Source of the DNA: Palsa-504 sp963819785
GTDB taxonomy: Bacteria > Actinomycetota > Actinomycetes > Streptosporangiales > Streptosporangiaceae
Direction: 5' to 3'
Length of the DNA: 64,000 nucleotides
NCBI GenBank assembly: GCA_963819785.1
Contig: CAWFXW010000020.1
Coordinates: 124,001 to 188,000 of the forward strand
In this document: positions 9,333-17,138 of the stretch, piece after piece
Layout: each line of letters opens with the position of its first letter
Position numbering within the stretch: position 1 is the stretch's first letter
The notes under the pieces: generated by a model
The model's input: only the letters and a program-made list of their open reading frames with translations
Databases searched by the model: none
Told to the model about the DNA's origin: nothing
Made by a program: the position numbers and the translations under genes

Positions 9333-10202
9333 ATGGCGCACTGGACCATCGAGGCTCCGACGAGCCTGGACTTTGAGGACGTGACGGGGCTTCGGGTCAG
9401 GATCATCGCCGGGTCGGTGGCCGTGCTCGCAACCGACGGTACGCCCTCGCTTGACGTGGCCAACGTCAGCGGCGACCCGCTTGACGTTACCTACGAGGAC
9501 GGGATCCTCACCATCACCCACGAGAACCTCACCTGGGAGGGCTTGCTGAAGTGGCTGCGGCCGCAGCGGCCCTCGGCGGCGGTGACGGTGAGCGTGCCGC
9601 GGACCTGCCCGGTGCAGGTCGGGGTGGTCAGCGCGACGGCGGTGCTGAGCGCGATAAGCGCGCGGGCTTCGGTCAAGAGCGTGTCCGGCGAGATCACGCT
9701 GGACGGCGTGACCGGGGACGTGGACGCGCACACCGTCTCGGGGGCGCTGGAGGCTCAGGGCGTCAACGGCCGGCTGAACTTCAACACGGTATCCGGCGAC
9801 CTGGCGCTGGCCGACGGCTGGCTGGAGCGGCTGGACGTGAACTCGGTGAGCGGCGACGTGACCGCGGACATCGACCTGGACCCGCTCGGCGGCGTGCACG
9901 TGACCACGGTGTCGGGCGAGGTGACGCTGCGGCTCCCGGCCGATACCGACGCCCAGGTCCACCTGCACTCGATGTCCGGCGGGGTGCGGGGCGAATTCGC
10001 CGAGCTTAGGTCGATGTCCGGGCCCGCGTCTCATACGGTAAGCGGTAGCCTGGGCGGCGGTTCCGGACATGTGTCGGTCAACACCATGTCCGGGCGGGTC
10101 ATGCTGCTGCGACGCGCCGAGCGCCGGACCGCGGCACAAGGGGCCCGCTCCGGTCCGCCGCAGCCTGATAATGAGAGTGAGATGGAAGGCGAGGCCAGTT
10201 GA
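9333..10202 (+). CDS. DUF4097 family beta-strand repeat protein
   Basis: A 289-residue protein made of short beta-strand repeats with the recurring core VSGD/VSGE (for example VSGEITLDGV, VSGDLALADG, VSGDVTADID, VSGEVTLRLP), the pattern of the DUF4097 adhesin-like family. There is no signal peptide or membrane segment. In actinomycetes DUF4097 genes often pair with PadR-type regulators and ABC transporters, as here, and the role is probably regulatory or envelope-related. The ATG follows GGAAGGACGGGCG. The stop codon overlaps the padR start (TTGA at 10199-10202). Confidence 0.85.
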   Translation: MAHWTIEAPTSLDFEDVTGLRVRIIAGSVAVLATDGTPSLDVANVSGDPLDVTYEDGILTITHENLTWEGLLKWLRPQRPSAAVTVSVPRTCPVQVGVVSATAVLSAISARASVKSVSGEITLDGVTGDVDAHTVSGALEAQGVNGRLNFNTVSGDLALADGWLERLDVNSVSGDVTADIDLDPLGGVHVTTVSGEVTLRLPADTDAQVHLHSMSGGVRGEFAELRSMSGPASHTVSGSLGGGSGHVSVNTMSGRVMLLRRAERRTAAQGARSGPPQPDNESEMEGEAS

Positions 10203-11359
10203 GTCCGGTATTCCGCCACGGCAGCCTCCGGCTGTACCTGCTGCGGCTCCTCGATGAGGAGCCCAGGCACGGCTACGAGGTCATCAGGCTGCTGCGCGAC
10301 CGGTTCATGGGCGTGTACTCGCCCTCGCCGGGCACCATCTACCCCCGGCTGGCCCGGCTGGAGGAGGAGGGCCTGGTCACCCACGACGAGGTCGACGGGC
10401 GCAAGGTCTACCGGATCACCGAGGCAGGCCGCGAGGAACTGCGCAGCCGCAGCGACGAGCTGGACGAGCTCGAAGAGGAGTTGTCCGCGTCGGTCAGCGA
10501 CATCGTCCGCGAGGTCCGGGAGGACGTCAGGCAGACCGTGCGCAGCCTGCGCGAGGAGCTGACCTCGGCCGCACGCGAGTCCCGCCGGACGGGCCGGGAC
10601 GTGGCCGCTGACGCCCGCGAGCAGGCCCGGCAGGCCAGGGACGAAGCCTGGGCGGCGGCCCGGCAGGCCCGCGACGAGGCCAAGGAGCAGGCCCGGCACG
10701 CTCAAGAGCAGGCCAAGGAGCAAGCCCGCCTGGCCCACGACCAGGCCAAGGAGCAGGTCCGGGGGGCCCGCGACGAGGTCCGGGAGGCTCACGAGCACGC
10801 TCGGGAGGCCCACGAGCAGGACCGGCAGGATCCATGGGAACAGGCCACCGAGGAGACCGGGAGCCAGGCTGAGACGCCCGGCCAGGACGCAGCCCAGCGG
10901 GTGCGCGAGCACGCGCGCTGGCTGCGGGAGGAAGCCACGCGGGTCCGCGAGGAGGCCGCCGCGCGGTTCACGGCCGGCGATCAGGACTGGGACGCTCCGC
11001 CCGGCTGGACCGGACGGCCCAGCTGGACCGAGTGGCCAGGACGGCGCGGCTGGGAGGAGTGGACCCGCGGTCGCGGACGGCGCGGCTGGAGCGGGGCGCT
11101 CGACTTCGGGACGCTGAAGGACCTGGAGCGGTTGGCGGTCCAGTTCACCGCGGACCTGAGGAAGCTGGCCACGCAGTCCACCGCCGTGGGCGAGAACGTC
11201 ATCACCGACCTGCGCACGATCCTGGAAGAAGCGCTGGAGCGCATCAAGACCGAGATCTTCGGCCCCGAGCAGGGCCCGGCGGGCGAGCGCCCGGCGAGCG
11301 AGGCTGAGGCCCCCGCGCCGGCGCGGGACGACGAGGGTAAGGGCTCCCCGGCCACCTAG
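10199..11359 (+). CDS. PadR family transcriptional regulator with long coiled-coil tail
   Basis: Residues 1-85 form a PadR winged helix: LLRLLDEEPRHGYEVIRLL, then SPGTIYPRLARLEEEGLV and RKVYRITEAGREEL. A very long charged helix follows (about 90-260) with Ala/Arg/Gln/Glu-rich heptads such as repeated ARQARDEA, then a Trp/Gly/Arg-rich linker and a C-terminal helical segment. At 386 residues it is about twice the usual PadR length. The TTG start overlaps the DUF4097 stop. Its stop shares CTAG with the convergent vapC-like gene. It probably represses its own operon and perhaps the divergent transporter. Confidence 0.85.
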   Translation: MSPVFRHGSLRLYLLRLLDEEPRHGYEVIRLLRDRFMGVYSPSPGTIYPRLARLEEEGLVTHDEVDGRKVYRITEAGREELRSRSDELDELEEELSASVSDIVREVREDVRQTVRSLREELTSAARESRRTGRDVAADAREQARQARDEAWAAARQARDEAKEQARHAQEQAKEQARLAHDQAKEQVRGARDEVREAHEHAREAHEQDRQDPWEQATEETGSQAETPGQDAAQRVREHARWLREEATRVREEAAARFTAGDQDWDAPPGWTGRPSWTEWPGRRGWEEWTRGRGRRGWSGALDFGTLKDLERLAVQFTADLRKLATQSTAVGENVITDLRTILEEALERIKTEIFGPEQGPAGERPASEAEAPAPARDDEGKGSPAT

Positions 11360-11784
11360 GTCAGGGGATGACGCCAGCGCAGCCCGGGGAAGCGACGGAA
11401 GCCCTTGTCGGTGGACACGAACTCGCAGCCGTGCTCGATGGCAAGCGCGGCTAGGTATGCGTCGGGCACCAGCTTCCCCGATGCTCCGGCCTTCAGGCAG
11501 AGGTCTCGGAAGATAACCCAGAACTGAGCGCCCGGGCTGACGACGTGGGCGTGCGGCTGATCCCGGATCGTCTCGGCAAAGCTCAGCGCGACCTGGATGG
11601 GCGTAGCGTTCTTGTATATCCGCTGGTTGGTAACCACTCGGATCAACCCGTTCAGCGCCATGTCCGACACCGCATACGGTTCGGGACCGGCGATCAGCGC
11701 TTCCATCCAGGCGCGGTACTCAAGGTGCCGGTCAACGTCACGCCGGTGGGCGTAGATCATCACGTTCGTGTCCACGAGCATCAT
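11356..11784 (-). CDS. PIN-domain ribonuclease toxin (VapC type)
   Basis: A 142-residue PIN domain. The N-terminal MLVDTNVMIYAHR carries the first catalytic Asp. Glu in the mid-region and the C-terminal pair in VPDAYLAALAIEHGCEFVSTDKGFRRFP complete the metal-binding acidic set expected of VapC RNases. TNVMIYA and SDMALNGLIRVV match the PIN subfamily common in actinomycetes. Its start lies inside the antitoxin gene (47-bp overlap), the normal order for VapBC operons. The toxin would cleave RNA when released from the antitoxin. Confidence 0.88.
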   Translation of the reverse strand: MMLVDTNVMIYAHRRDVDRHLEYRAWMEALIAGPEPYAVSDMALNGLIRVVTNQRIYKNATPIQVALSFAETIRDQPHAHVVSPGAQFWVIFRDLCLKAGASGKLVPDAYLAALAIEHGCEFVSTDKGFRRFPGLRWRHPLT

Positions 11785-12049
11785 GAGTAGCCCCCTCCCC
11801 GTAACGCTCGATGTCCTCCTGCTCGAGGATCTCCTGGATCTCCTCCCACGTAGGATGGCGGCCGCCGGGCGTGCCCCAGGTAGTCAGTTCGACGGGGGGG
11901 CGAGTCGCTAGCTCCTGGGCGACGGCTAGCCAACGACGGAGGGCCTCTTCCATGACGGAGTTGAGGCTGCGTTGCTGGCGGGCAGCCTGGGCCTTGGCTT
12001 CGGCCAAGATCTCCTCATCGATCCGGAACGTGGTGCGAGATGGCATGCC
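11738..12049 (-). CDS. Ribbon-helix-helix antitoxin (VapB type)
   Basis: A 103-residue protein. Residues 1-45 form a ribbon-helix-helix DNA-binding domain (RTTFRIDEEILAEAKAQAA then RSLNSVMEEALRRWLA). The C-terminal part, rich in Glu/Trp/Pro, would wrap the toxin. I place the start at ATG 12049, where the conserved RHH begins; an upstream ATG at 12073 would add 8 residues but would read through the palindromic operator. The gene overlaps the toxin by 47 bp. Autoregulation through the 12064-12081 palindrome is likely. Confidence 0.85.
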   Translation of the reverse strand, partial: GMPSRTTFRIDEEILAEAKAQAARQQRSLNSVMEEALRRWLAVAQELATRPPVELTTWGTPGGRHPTWEEIQEILEQEDIERYGEGATHDARGHERDDLRPPA

Positions 12050-12063
12050 ACCAGGATAGTTGG

Positions 12064-12081
12064 GTGACATTAATATGTCAC
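12064..12081 (-). promoter_or_regulatory. Palindromic operator of the vapBC-like module
   Basis: GTGACAT-TAAT-ATGTCAC is a perfect 7-bp inverted repeat with a 4-base AT centre, 14 bases upstream of the antitoxin start. RHH antitoxins typically bind such palindromes to repress their own operon. Confidence 0.6.
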
Positions 12082-12227
12082 GTTGTGGGCAAGTTGTTGC
12101 CACCGGGGGTCGGCGCGCTGCTGGCGCGCGGCTGGCCGTTGGTGTAATACTCAATACCGGCAGCAGACCATTACACATCGGACTCTTCGCAGCTGGGGAA
12201 CGCCAGATAACCCGGCCAGGGACTTCA

Positions 12228-13088
12228 GTGGACCTCAACTCCTACGCTGAACTCGCCGTCCGGCTCGTGAACACGGCCGGTGGCGGGGGCGAAGACGGCG
12301 ACCGGCTGGTCAACCTGGACGGGTTGCGCGCCCTGGTCGCCGACCGTGAACACCTCAACATGGGCGTCACGCGCAACGACCTCGACGCGCTGCGCGCGTT
12401 GCGGGCCGAGTTCCGCGCCTTCTTTGTCGCGTGCGCGGCAGGCGACGGGGAGGACGTGGCGGCACAGCTCAACGCGCTGCTCATCCAGCACCCGGTCCAT
12501 CCGCAGCTGTCCGGGCACGACGGGCAGCCGTGGCACGTGCACTACCGAGAGAGCGGGTCGGTCGCGGACAAGTACGCGGCGGGGGCGACCATGGGCCTGG
12601 CCGTGCGGCTGACCGACCTCGGCATCGAGCGGTTCGGCGTCTGCCAGGCGCCCGGCTGCCTCGGGGTATTCATCGACGTCAGCAGCAGTAACACCCGGCG
12701 CTATTGCTCGGACCGTTGCATGAACCGAGCCAATGTGTCCGCGTTCCGGGCCCGCAAGCGCGGCGAGGACGAGGCCGACACCAAGGCACCGGGGGCCACG
12801 GTCTTACCGGGAGCCACGGTCTTACCGGGAGCCACGGTCTTACCGGGGGCGCCAGTAGCGGGCCAGGACCCGGCCCTCGATGAGCGTGCCGGGCACGGGG
12901 CCGAAGCGTCGGCTGTCCACCGCGCCAGCCTGCGGGTTGTCCGAGTCGAGCCACCAGCCCCCACCCACCTCCCCGTCCCCCTCCACGCGGCGCACCGCGC
13001 GCTTGACGATGAGCAGGTCGGGCTGGCCGGGATGACGGGCCAGCACGATCTGGCCGGGGCGGACCCGGCGGGTGCGCCGGACCAGTAG
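12228..13088 (+). CDS. CGNR zinc-finger protein (ABATE domain regulator), C-terminus extended over sodX
   Basis: From GTG 12228 (AGGGA upstream) the product begins DLNSYAELAVRLVNT, the usual start of the ABATE domain. It ends its conserved part with a CGNR-type zinc finger: CQAPGCLGVFIDVS then RRYCSDRCMNRANVSAFRARKR, with C-x4-C and C-x3-C pairs. Such proteins are putative stress-response transcription regulators. The remaining about 105 residues are not conserved in character: three copies of an 18-bp repeat, then sequence that is the exact antisense of sodX. The natural stop has probably been lost and translation may run on to TAG 13086-13088. The frame also stays open upstream to 12060. 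Confidence 0.75.
   Translation: MDLNSYAELAVRLVNTAGGGGEDGDRLVNLDGLRALVADREHLNMGVTRNDLDALRALRAEFRAFFVACAAGDGEDVAAQLNALLIQHPVHPQLSGHDGQPWHVHYRESGSVADKYAAGATMGLAVRLTDLGIERFGVCQAPGCLGVFIDVSSSNTRRYCSDRCMNRANVSAFRARKRGEDEADTKAPGATVLPGATVLPGATVLPGAPVAGQDPALDERAGHGAEASAVHRASLRVVRVEPPAPTHLPVPLHAAHRALDDEQVGLAGMTGQHDLAGADPAGAPDQ
12789..12842. repeat. 18-bp tandem repeat (three copies) at the sodX stop codon
   Basis: Three copies of CCGGG(G/A)GCCACGGTCTTA at 12789-12806, 12807-12824 and 12825-12842. Each contains TTA, which reads as an in-frame TAA on the minus strand; the last one is the sodX stop. On the plus strand the repeat encodes GATVLP repeats in the CGNR gene. Confidence 0.8.
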
Positions 13089-13160
13089 CCAGTCGCCGGG
13101 GCGGAGGGCGGGCTCCATGGAGCGTTCGGCGACCGCGACGCGGATGAGCGGCCAGCGCAT
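12840..13160 (-). CDS. sodX: Nickel-type superoxide dismutase maturation protease (S26 family)
   Basis: A 106-residue signal-peptidase-like protein without a transmembrane anchor. The catalytic Ser14 lies in ERSMEPALRPGD and the general-base Lys53 in LIVKRAVR. WLDSDNPQAGAVDSRRFGPV is the usual third S26 motif. It is encoded divergently from sodN, 97 bp away. This placement and its small size identify it as the protease that removes the SodN N-terminal peptide so that His1 and Cys2 can bind nickel. Its last 249 bp overlap the convergent CGNR frame, which is unusual. Confidence 0.88.
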   Translation of the reverse strand: MRWPLIRVAVAERSMEPALRPGDWLLVRRTRRVRPGQIVLARHPGQPDLLIVKRAVRRVEGDGEVGGGWWLDSDNPQAGAVDSRRFGPVPGTLIEGRVLARYWRPR

Positions 13161-13257
13161 CTGTCATCCCTCCCCCCGTTTGGGCCCCTCCGGTGTCAGA
13201 CAGGGTGACCGGGGTAGTGTCGGACCTGCAAGTCAACGAGTCGGAGAAAGGGAATCG

Positions 13258-13665
13258 ATGAGGCTGCTCACCCGCCTGCTCGAGCCGAAGACCGTGGCCC
13301 ACGCCCACTGCGACCTGCCCTGCGGAGTCTATGACCCGGCGCAGGCCAGGATCGAGGCGGAATCGGTCAAGGCCATAATCGAGAAATACCAGCAGAACAG
13401 CGACCCGGATTTCCGGGGCCGCTGCCTGATCATCAAGGAGCAGCGCTCCGAGCTGGTCAAGCACCACCTGTGGGTGCTGTGGACGGACTACTTCAAGCCG
13501 CCGCACTTCGAGAAGTACCCGCACCTGCACCAGCTGTTCAACGAGGCCACCAAGCTGGCCGGCGCGGCCGGCACCAAGGGCAGCGCGGACGTGGCCAAGG
13601 CCGACGAACTGCTGGCCAAGATCGACGAGATCAACAAGATCTTCTGGGAGACCAAGCAGGCCTAA
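13258..13665 (+). CDS. sodN: Nickel superoxide dismutase
   Basis: A 135-residue cytoplasmic enzyme that converts superoxide to oxygen and hydrogen peroxide. The nickel hook HCDLPCGVYDP follows a 16-residue leader (MRLLTRLLEPKTVAHA), so mature His1, Cys2 and Cys6 correspond to H17, C18 and C22. The rest matches the four-helix SodN fold (RGRCLIIKEQRSELVKHHLW, WTDYFKPPHFEKYP). The ATG follows AGAAAGGGA at good spacing. The maturation protease gene is divergent. In Streptomyces sodN is nickel-regulated through Nur; no clear Nur box was seen here. Confidence 0.97.
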   Translation: MRLLTRLLEPKTVAHAHCDLPCGVYDPAQARIEAESVKAIIEKYQQNSDPDFRGRCLIIKEQRSELVKHHLWVLWTDYFKPPHFEKYPHLHQLFNEATKLAGAAGTKGSADVAKADELLAKIDEINKIFWETKQA

Positions 13666-13675
13666 GCCCGTGTGA

Positions 13676-13723
13676 TGAAACCCGGGTTTCACTGCGCTCT
13701 AGGGTGGTGAAACCCGGGTTTCA
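13676..13723. promoter_or_regulatory. Paired perfect 16-bp palindromes downstream of sodN
   Basis: TGAAACCCGGGTTTCA occurs at 13676-13691 and 13708-13723. Each copy is a perfect palindrome and the centres are 32 bp apart, close to three helical turns. They lie 11 bp after the sodN stop and about 140 bp before the anti-sigma gene. They could be an operator pair for that operon or a terminator-type structure; no T-tract is present. Confidence 0.5.
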
Positions 13724-13863
13724 TTACGTTTGACGCGGGCTGGATGTTTACCGTGAGGCTGGGCGTGACCGTGAGGCGGCGCGGCGTATTTCTCGGCACG
13801 CGCGGGTGGCGGTAGGTTGCTTGCAGGTGGGCGGCGACCCGATGACCCGCCCGGAGGAGAGAC

Positions 13864-14331
13864 GTGACCGAAGACACCGCCGCGACGACCGCCGTGCCTG
13901 GCCAGCGGGAGCCGGACCCGGCGCGGGCGGAGCGCGAGACCAAGGACCACGTGAAGGTGTGCATGCCCGCCGAGGGCGCCTACCTTTCCGTGCTCCGGAC
14001 CGCCACCGCGGGCCTGGCGGCGAGGCTTGACTTCACCCTGGACGAGATCGAGGACCTGCGCATCGCGGTGGACGAGGCGTGCGCGATGCTCCTGCCCCAG
14101 GCGATCCCCGGCACCAACCTGGAGTGCGCCTTCGACCTGGGCGCCGAGGAGATGACGATCACCGTCAGCGTGGTGGCCGCCGAGCCGGCCATGCCCGCCA
14201 GGGACACCTTCGCCTGGACCGTGCTGTCCGCCCTGGCCGGGACGGTCGACTCCCGGGTCGGGCCCGACGACCAGGTCGCCATCGTGCTGCGCAAGCGCCG
14301 GGAAATCCTGTCGGGGCCGAGGTCCGCGTGA
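13864..14331 (+). CDS. RsbW-like anti-sigma factor / serine kinase
   Basis: A 155-residue GHKL-type ATPase of the RsbW/SpoIIAB class. After about 30 disordered residues comes a fold with the N-box region FTLDEIEDLRIAVDEACAMLLPQ (about residues 58-80) and a C-terminal hydrophobic strand set. Such proteins bind and inhibit a SigB/SigF-type sigma factor and phosphorylate an anti-anti-sigma partner. The GTG start is preceded by GGAGGAGAGAC. Its stop overlaps the sigma factor GTG (GTGA at 14328-14331), so the target is almost certainly the next gene. No anti-anti-sigma gene is adjacent. Confidence 0.88.
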   Translation: MTEDTAATTAVPGQREPDPARAERETKDHVKVCMPAEGAYLSVLRTATAGLAARLDFTLDEIEDLRIAVDEACAMLLPQAIPGTNLECAFDLGAEEMTITVSVVAAEPAMPARDTFAWTVLSALAGTVDSRVGPDDQVAIVLRKRREILSGPRSA

Positions 14332-15188
14332 GCAGCGAATTCGAGGTCCAGGTGACCGAGGAGTTCGAGGTAGAGGCGGCTCAGGCCGAGGCGACCCAGG
14401 TCGAGGCGGCACTGCGGATCGAGCACACCTCGCCGGACCGCACCCGCGCCCGGGAGCTGTTCGAGCGGCTCGCGGAGCTGCCGGCCGGCGATCCCGAGCG
14501 GGCCCGGATCCGCGGCCACCTGGTCGAGCTGCACCTGCCGCTGGTGGAGTACCTGGCCCGCAGGTTCCGCAACCGCGGCGAATGGCTCGACGACCTGACC
14601 CAGGTCGCGACGATCGGGCTGATCAAGTCGATCGACCGGTTCGACCTGGAACGCGGGGTGGAGTTCTCCACCTATGCCACGCCTACCATCGTGGGTGAGA
14701 TCAAGCGGCATTTCCGGGACAAGGGCTGGGCGGTCCGAGTCCCGCGCCGGCTGCAGGAGCTCAAGCTCTCCCTGACCAAGGCCATCGGCGAGCTGGCCCA
14801 GCGCGAGGGACGCGCGCCCACGGTCAGCGAGCTCGCCAGCCACCTGCAGATGAGCGAGGAAGACGTCCTGGAGGGGCTCGAGTCGGCCAACGCCTACTCG
14901 ACGGTGTCGCTGGACGCGCCCGACTCGGGCGACGAGGACGCGCCCGCGGTTTCGGACTCCCTCGGCATGGTCGACGACGCGCTGGAGGGCGTGGAGTACC
15001 GGGAGTCGCTCAAGCCGCTGCTCGAGCAGCTACCGCCGCGGGAGAAGAAGATCCTGCTGCTCCGGTTCTTCGGCAACATGACCCAGTCGCAGATCGCGGT
15101 CGAGCTCGGCATCTCCCAGATGCACGTGTCCCGGCTGCTGGCCCGGACGCTGGCCCAGCTCCGGGAGGGGCTGACCACCGAGGACTGA
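14328..15188 (+). CDS. SigB/SigF family RNA polymerase sigma factor
   Basis: A 286-residue group 3 sigma factor. Region 2 is clear (EYLARRFRNRGEWLDDLTQ, VATIGLIKSIDRFDLERG, FSTYATPTIVGEIKRHFRD). Region 3 runs WAVRVPRRLQELKL to SELASHLQMSEEDV, and region 4 ends with the helix-turn-helix MTQSQIAVELGISQMHVSRLLAR. The first about 40 residues are a Glu/Val-rich extension. GTG 14328 overlaps the anti-sigma stop. By family it would direct stress or development genes; which of the several actinomycete paralogues it represents cannot be decided here. Confidence 0.92.
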   Translation: MSSEFEVQVTEEFEVEAAQAEATQVEAALRIEHTSPDRTRARELFERLAELPAGDPERARIRGHLVELHLPLVEYLARRFRNRGEWLDDLTQVATIGLIKSIDRFDLERGVEFSTYATPTIVGEIKRHFRDKGWAVRVPRRLQELKLSLTKAIGELAQREGRAPTVSELASHLQMSEEDVLEGLESANAYSTVSLDAPDSGDEDAPAVSDSLGMVDDALEGVEYRESLKPLLEQLPPREKKILLLRFFGNMTQSQIAVELGISQMHVSRLLARTLAQLREGLTTED

Positions 15189-15191
15189 GCG

Positions 15192-15770
15192 CTACCGCGG
15201 GGGACGGTTGAGGGCCCGCAGGCTGGCCGGGGTGAACAGGCCGGCCAGGCAGGCCGCCGCGAGTGCCAGCGCGGGCACACCCCACTCGGGCCGCTGCCCG
15301 TCCAGCAGGACGATCCCCCCGATGATCACGAACAGCTGGGTCATGACCGTCGGCGTGCGGCTCCACGGTCTGGCCCTGGCCACGGCGACGGCGGCGAGCG
15401 CCACCCCGGCCGCCACGACGACCGCGAGCACGGTGAGCCCGACCCCGCTGGTGACCTGGGAGGACTTCCCGTCCGCGGTCGATACGGCAGCAAAGGCGGC
15501 CGCCACGCACAGGCCCGCGGCCTCGATCACCTGAGCGGACGCGGCGACCAGCAGGCCGGGCGGGCGCGAGTCCTCGGGCGCGACGGGGGAAGCCGGCGGA
15601 GCGGGCGTGGCGGGCTTGGCCGATGTAGCGGGCTTAGCGGGCTTAGCGGGCTTGGTAGGTGTAGCGGGCTTGGTAGGTGTAGCGGGCTTGGTGCGCTGGG
15701 CGGGGGTGGCTGGCGCCTTGGCCTGGCCCGCGCCCTTCGGCCGGCCCGCGCCCTTGGCCCGCGCTGCCAT
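15192..15770 (-). CDS. Membrane protein with Lys/Pro/Ala repeat N-terminus, unknown function
   Basis: A 192-residue protein. Residues 1-65 are a disordered basic tail with tandem repeats built on TPTKPA and KPA, encoded by 6-18 bp DNA repeats at about 15607-15700. Residues 70-185 contain about four hydrophobic segments. I do not recognise a family beyond generic actinobacterial membrane proteins. It converges on the sigma factor gene with only 3 bp between the stops and shares no operon with it. The low-complexity tail resembles histone-H1-like DNA- or cell-wall-binding tails, but no function can be claimed. Confidence 0.65.
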   Translation of the reverse strand: MAARAKGAGRPKGAGQAKAPATPAQRTKPATPTKPATPTKPAKPAKPATSAKPATPAPPASPVAPEDSRPPGLLVAASAQVIEAAGLCVAAAFAAVSTADGKSSQVTSGVGLTVLAVVVAAGVALAAVAVARARPWSRTPTVMTQLFVIIGGIVLLDGQRPEWGVPALALAAACLAGLFTPASLRALNRPPR

Positions 15771-15844
15771 ATCGACACACCCACCCTCGAGATCTGGGCT
15801 CCCCAGCTTAGGTACTGAGCTTAGGCGGAGGCTAGCCTGAGCGA

Positions 15845-16751
15845 GTGCGAGGCCTCCTGATCGTCAACCCTCGGGCGACCACCACGACGGGGGATTCCGC
15901 GGAACTGGTGATCCGCTCGCTCGCCGGGCTGGTCGACCTCGACGTAGAACATACCCGCTACCGCGGCCACGCTCGCGAGCTGGCCGCCGCGGCGCGCGGC
16001 GACCTGGTGATCGTGCTCGGCGGCGACGGGGCCGTCAACGAGGCGGTCAACGGGATCATGAGCCAGGCCAGCAAGCCCCTGCTGGCCGTGATACCCGGCG
16101 GGGGCGGCAACGTGTTCGCCCGGGCGCTCGGGCTGCCGGCCGACGCGGCGGCGGCGATCGCCAGGATCGGGGAGATCCTCAAGGAGGGACGGTACCGGAC
16201 CATCGGGCTGGGCCTGGCCGGCGACCGGTACTTCACGTTCAGCGCGGGCCTCGGCCTGGACGCCGAGGCAGTCGGGGAGGTGGAGCGGCTGCGCGCCAGC
16301 GGGCGCCGGGAGAGCCCGGCCCTGTTCGCCTGGGCGATCCTGCGCCGGTTCTGGCGGACCGACCGGCGGGTCCCGGTCCTGACTCTGGAGCGCGACGGGC
16401 AGCCGGCGCACCCCGGACCTGTTCATGACGGCCATCACCAACCGCTCCCCCTGGACCTACGTCCGCGGCCGCGCCGTGCTGCCCGTTCCTAACCCGGATT
16501 TCAATTCCGGCCTGGACGTGCTCGCGCTGCGCAAGCTGCGGGCCACCACCATCTTGAGCGCGGTCGGCCAGATGATGACCATCCGGCGCCGCTCGCCGCG
16601 CGGGCGGCACGTGCTCACCGTGACCGGCCTGGAGTCGCTGACCATCCGCTCGGCGCGCCCGGTCGCGTTCCAGGTCGACGGGGACTACCTGGGCCAGACA
16701 GAAGCCGTTAAGTTCCAGTTTGTCCCCCGCGCGCTGCGCGTCCTGGCATGA
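15845..16751 (+). pseudogene. Diacylglycerol/sphingosine kinase-like protein, frameshifted
   Basis: The N-terminal frame (from GTG 15845) shows the DAG kinase catalytic domain: LLIVNPRAT, VLGGDGAVNEAVNG and VIPGGGGNVFARALGLP. The C-terminal part continues in another frame as DLFMTAITNRSPWTYVRGR to the stop at 16749-16751. Removing one C from the CCCC run at 16411-16414 joins the two as PAHPDLFMTAITN, exactly as expected. So either a one-base insertion disrupted the gene or the run is miscalled. Intact, it would be about 301 residues and would phosphorylate a lipid at the membrane. Confidence 0.85.
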
Positions 16752-17138
16752 CCCTTGATACATCGGTGCATCGGCGCGAGCAAAATGTGATCGATCTGAC
16801 ATTAAATTAAGCCGAAGGGCCGCTGTGCCCTCTTGCGCATGTCAGGCGATGTTGAAAGGCTTGACGTGATGTCTGGCGCGGGGGCGCCTCGCTTGTCATC
16901 AGCCCCGTGTCACCAGCACTGGTGGCCTTGGGTTATGACACAGCGTCGCCTTCGGGGGCACGTTCAGGCCGCCTTCTGGTCTGGGTGCGTTTCTGCTCGG
17001 CATCATAACGGTCTCGGGAAACTTGGGCCGCCTGACAGTACGGATTGGCTCGTGAAAAGCTTCACAAGCTTCAGATAAATGCTTTGCCGACCGCACCCGC
17101 TGGCGGCCGGCCCCGTTCCGCTAGAAGGAGTGGACATC
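16752..17138 (+). promoter_or_regulatory. 387-bp leader region of wblE with a CRP-like site
   Basis: No gene is visible. The region holds TGTGA-TCGATC-TGACA (16786-16801), a 9/10 match to the TGTGA-N6-TCACA consensus of CRP proteins. It also holds an inverted repeat CACCAG-CA-CTGGTG (16911-16924) and an AAGCTTCA direct repeat near 17060. A long untranslated leader or distant promoter for wblE is likely. The M. tuberculosis counterpart whiB1 is controlled by a CRP protein, which makes the site plausible but unproven. Confidence 0.35.

Noticed and set aside
16405..16430. Programmed frameshift in the lipid-kinase-like gene
   Set aside because: There is no slippery heptamer or downstream pseudoknot evident; removing one C of a CCCC run restores the frame, which fits an ordinary indel or base-call error.
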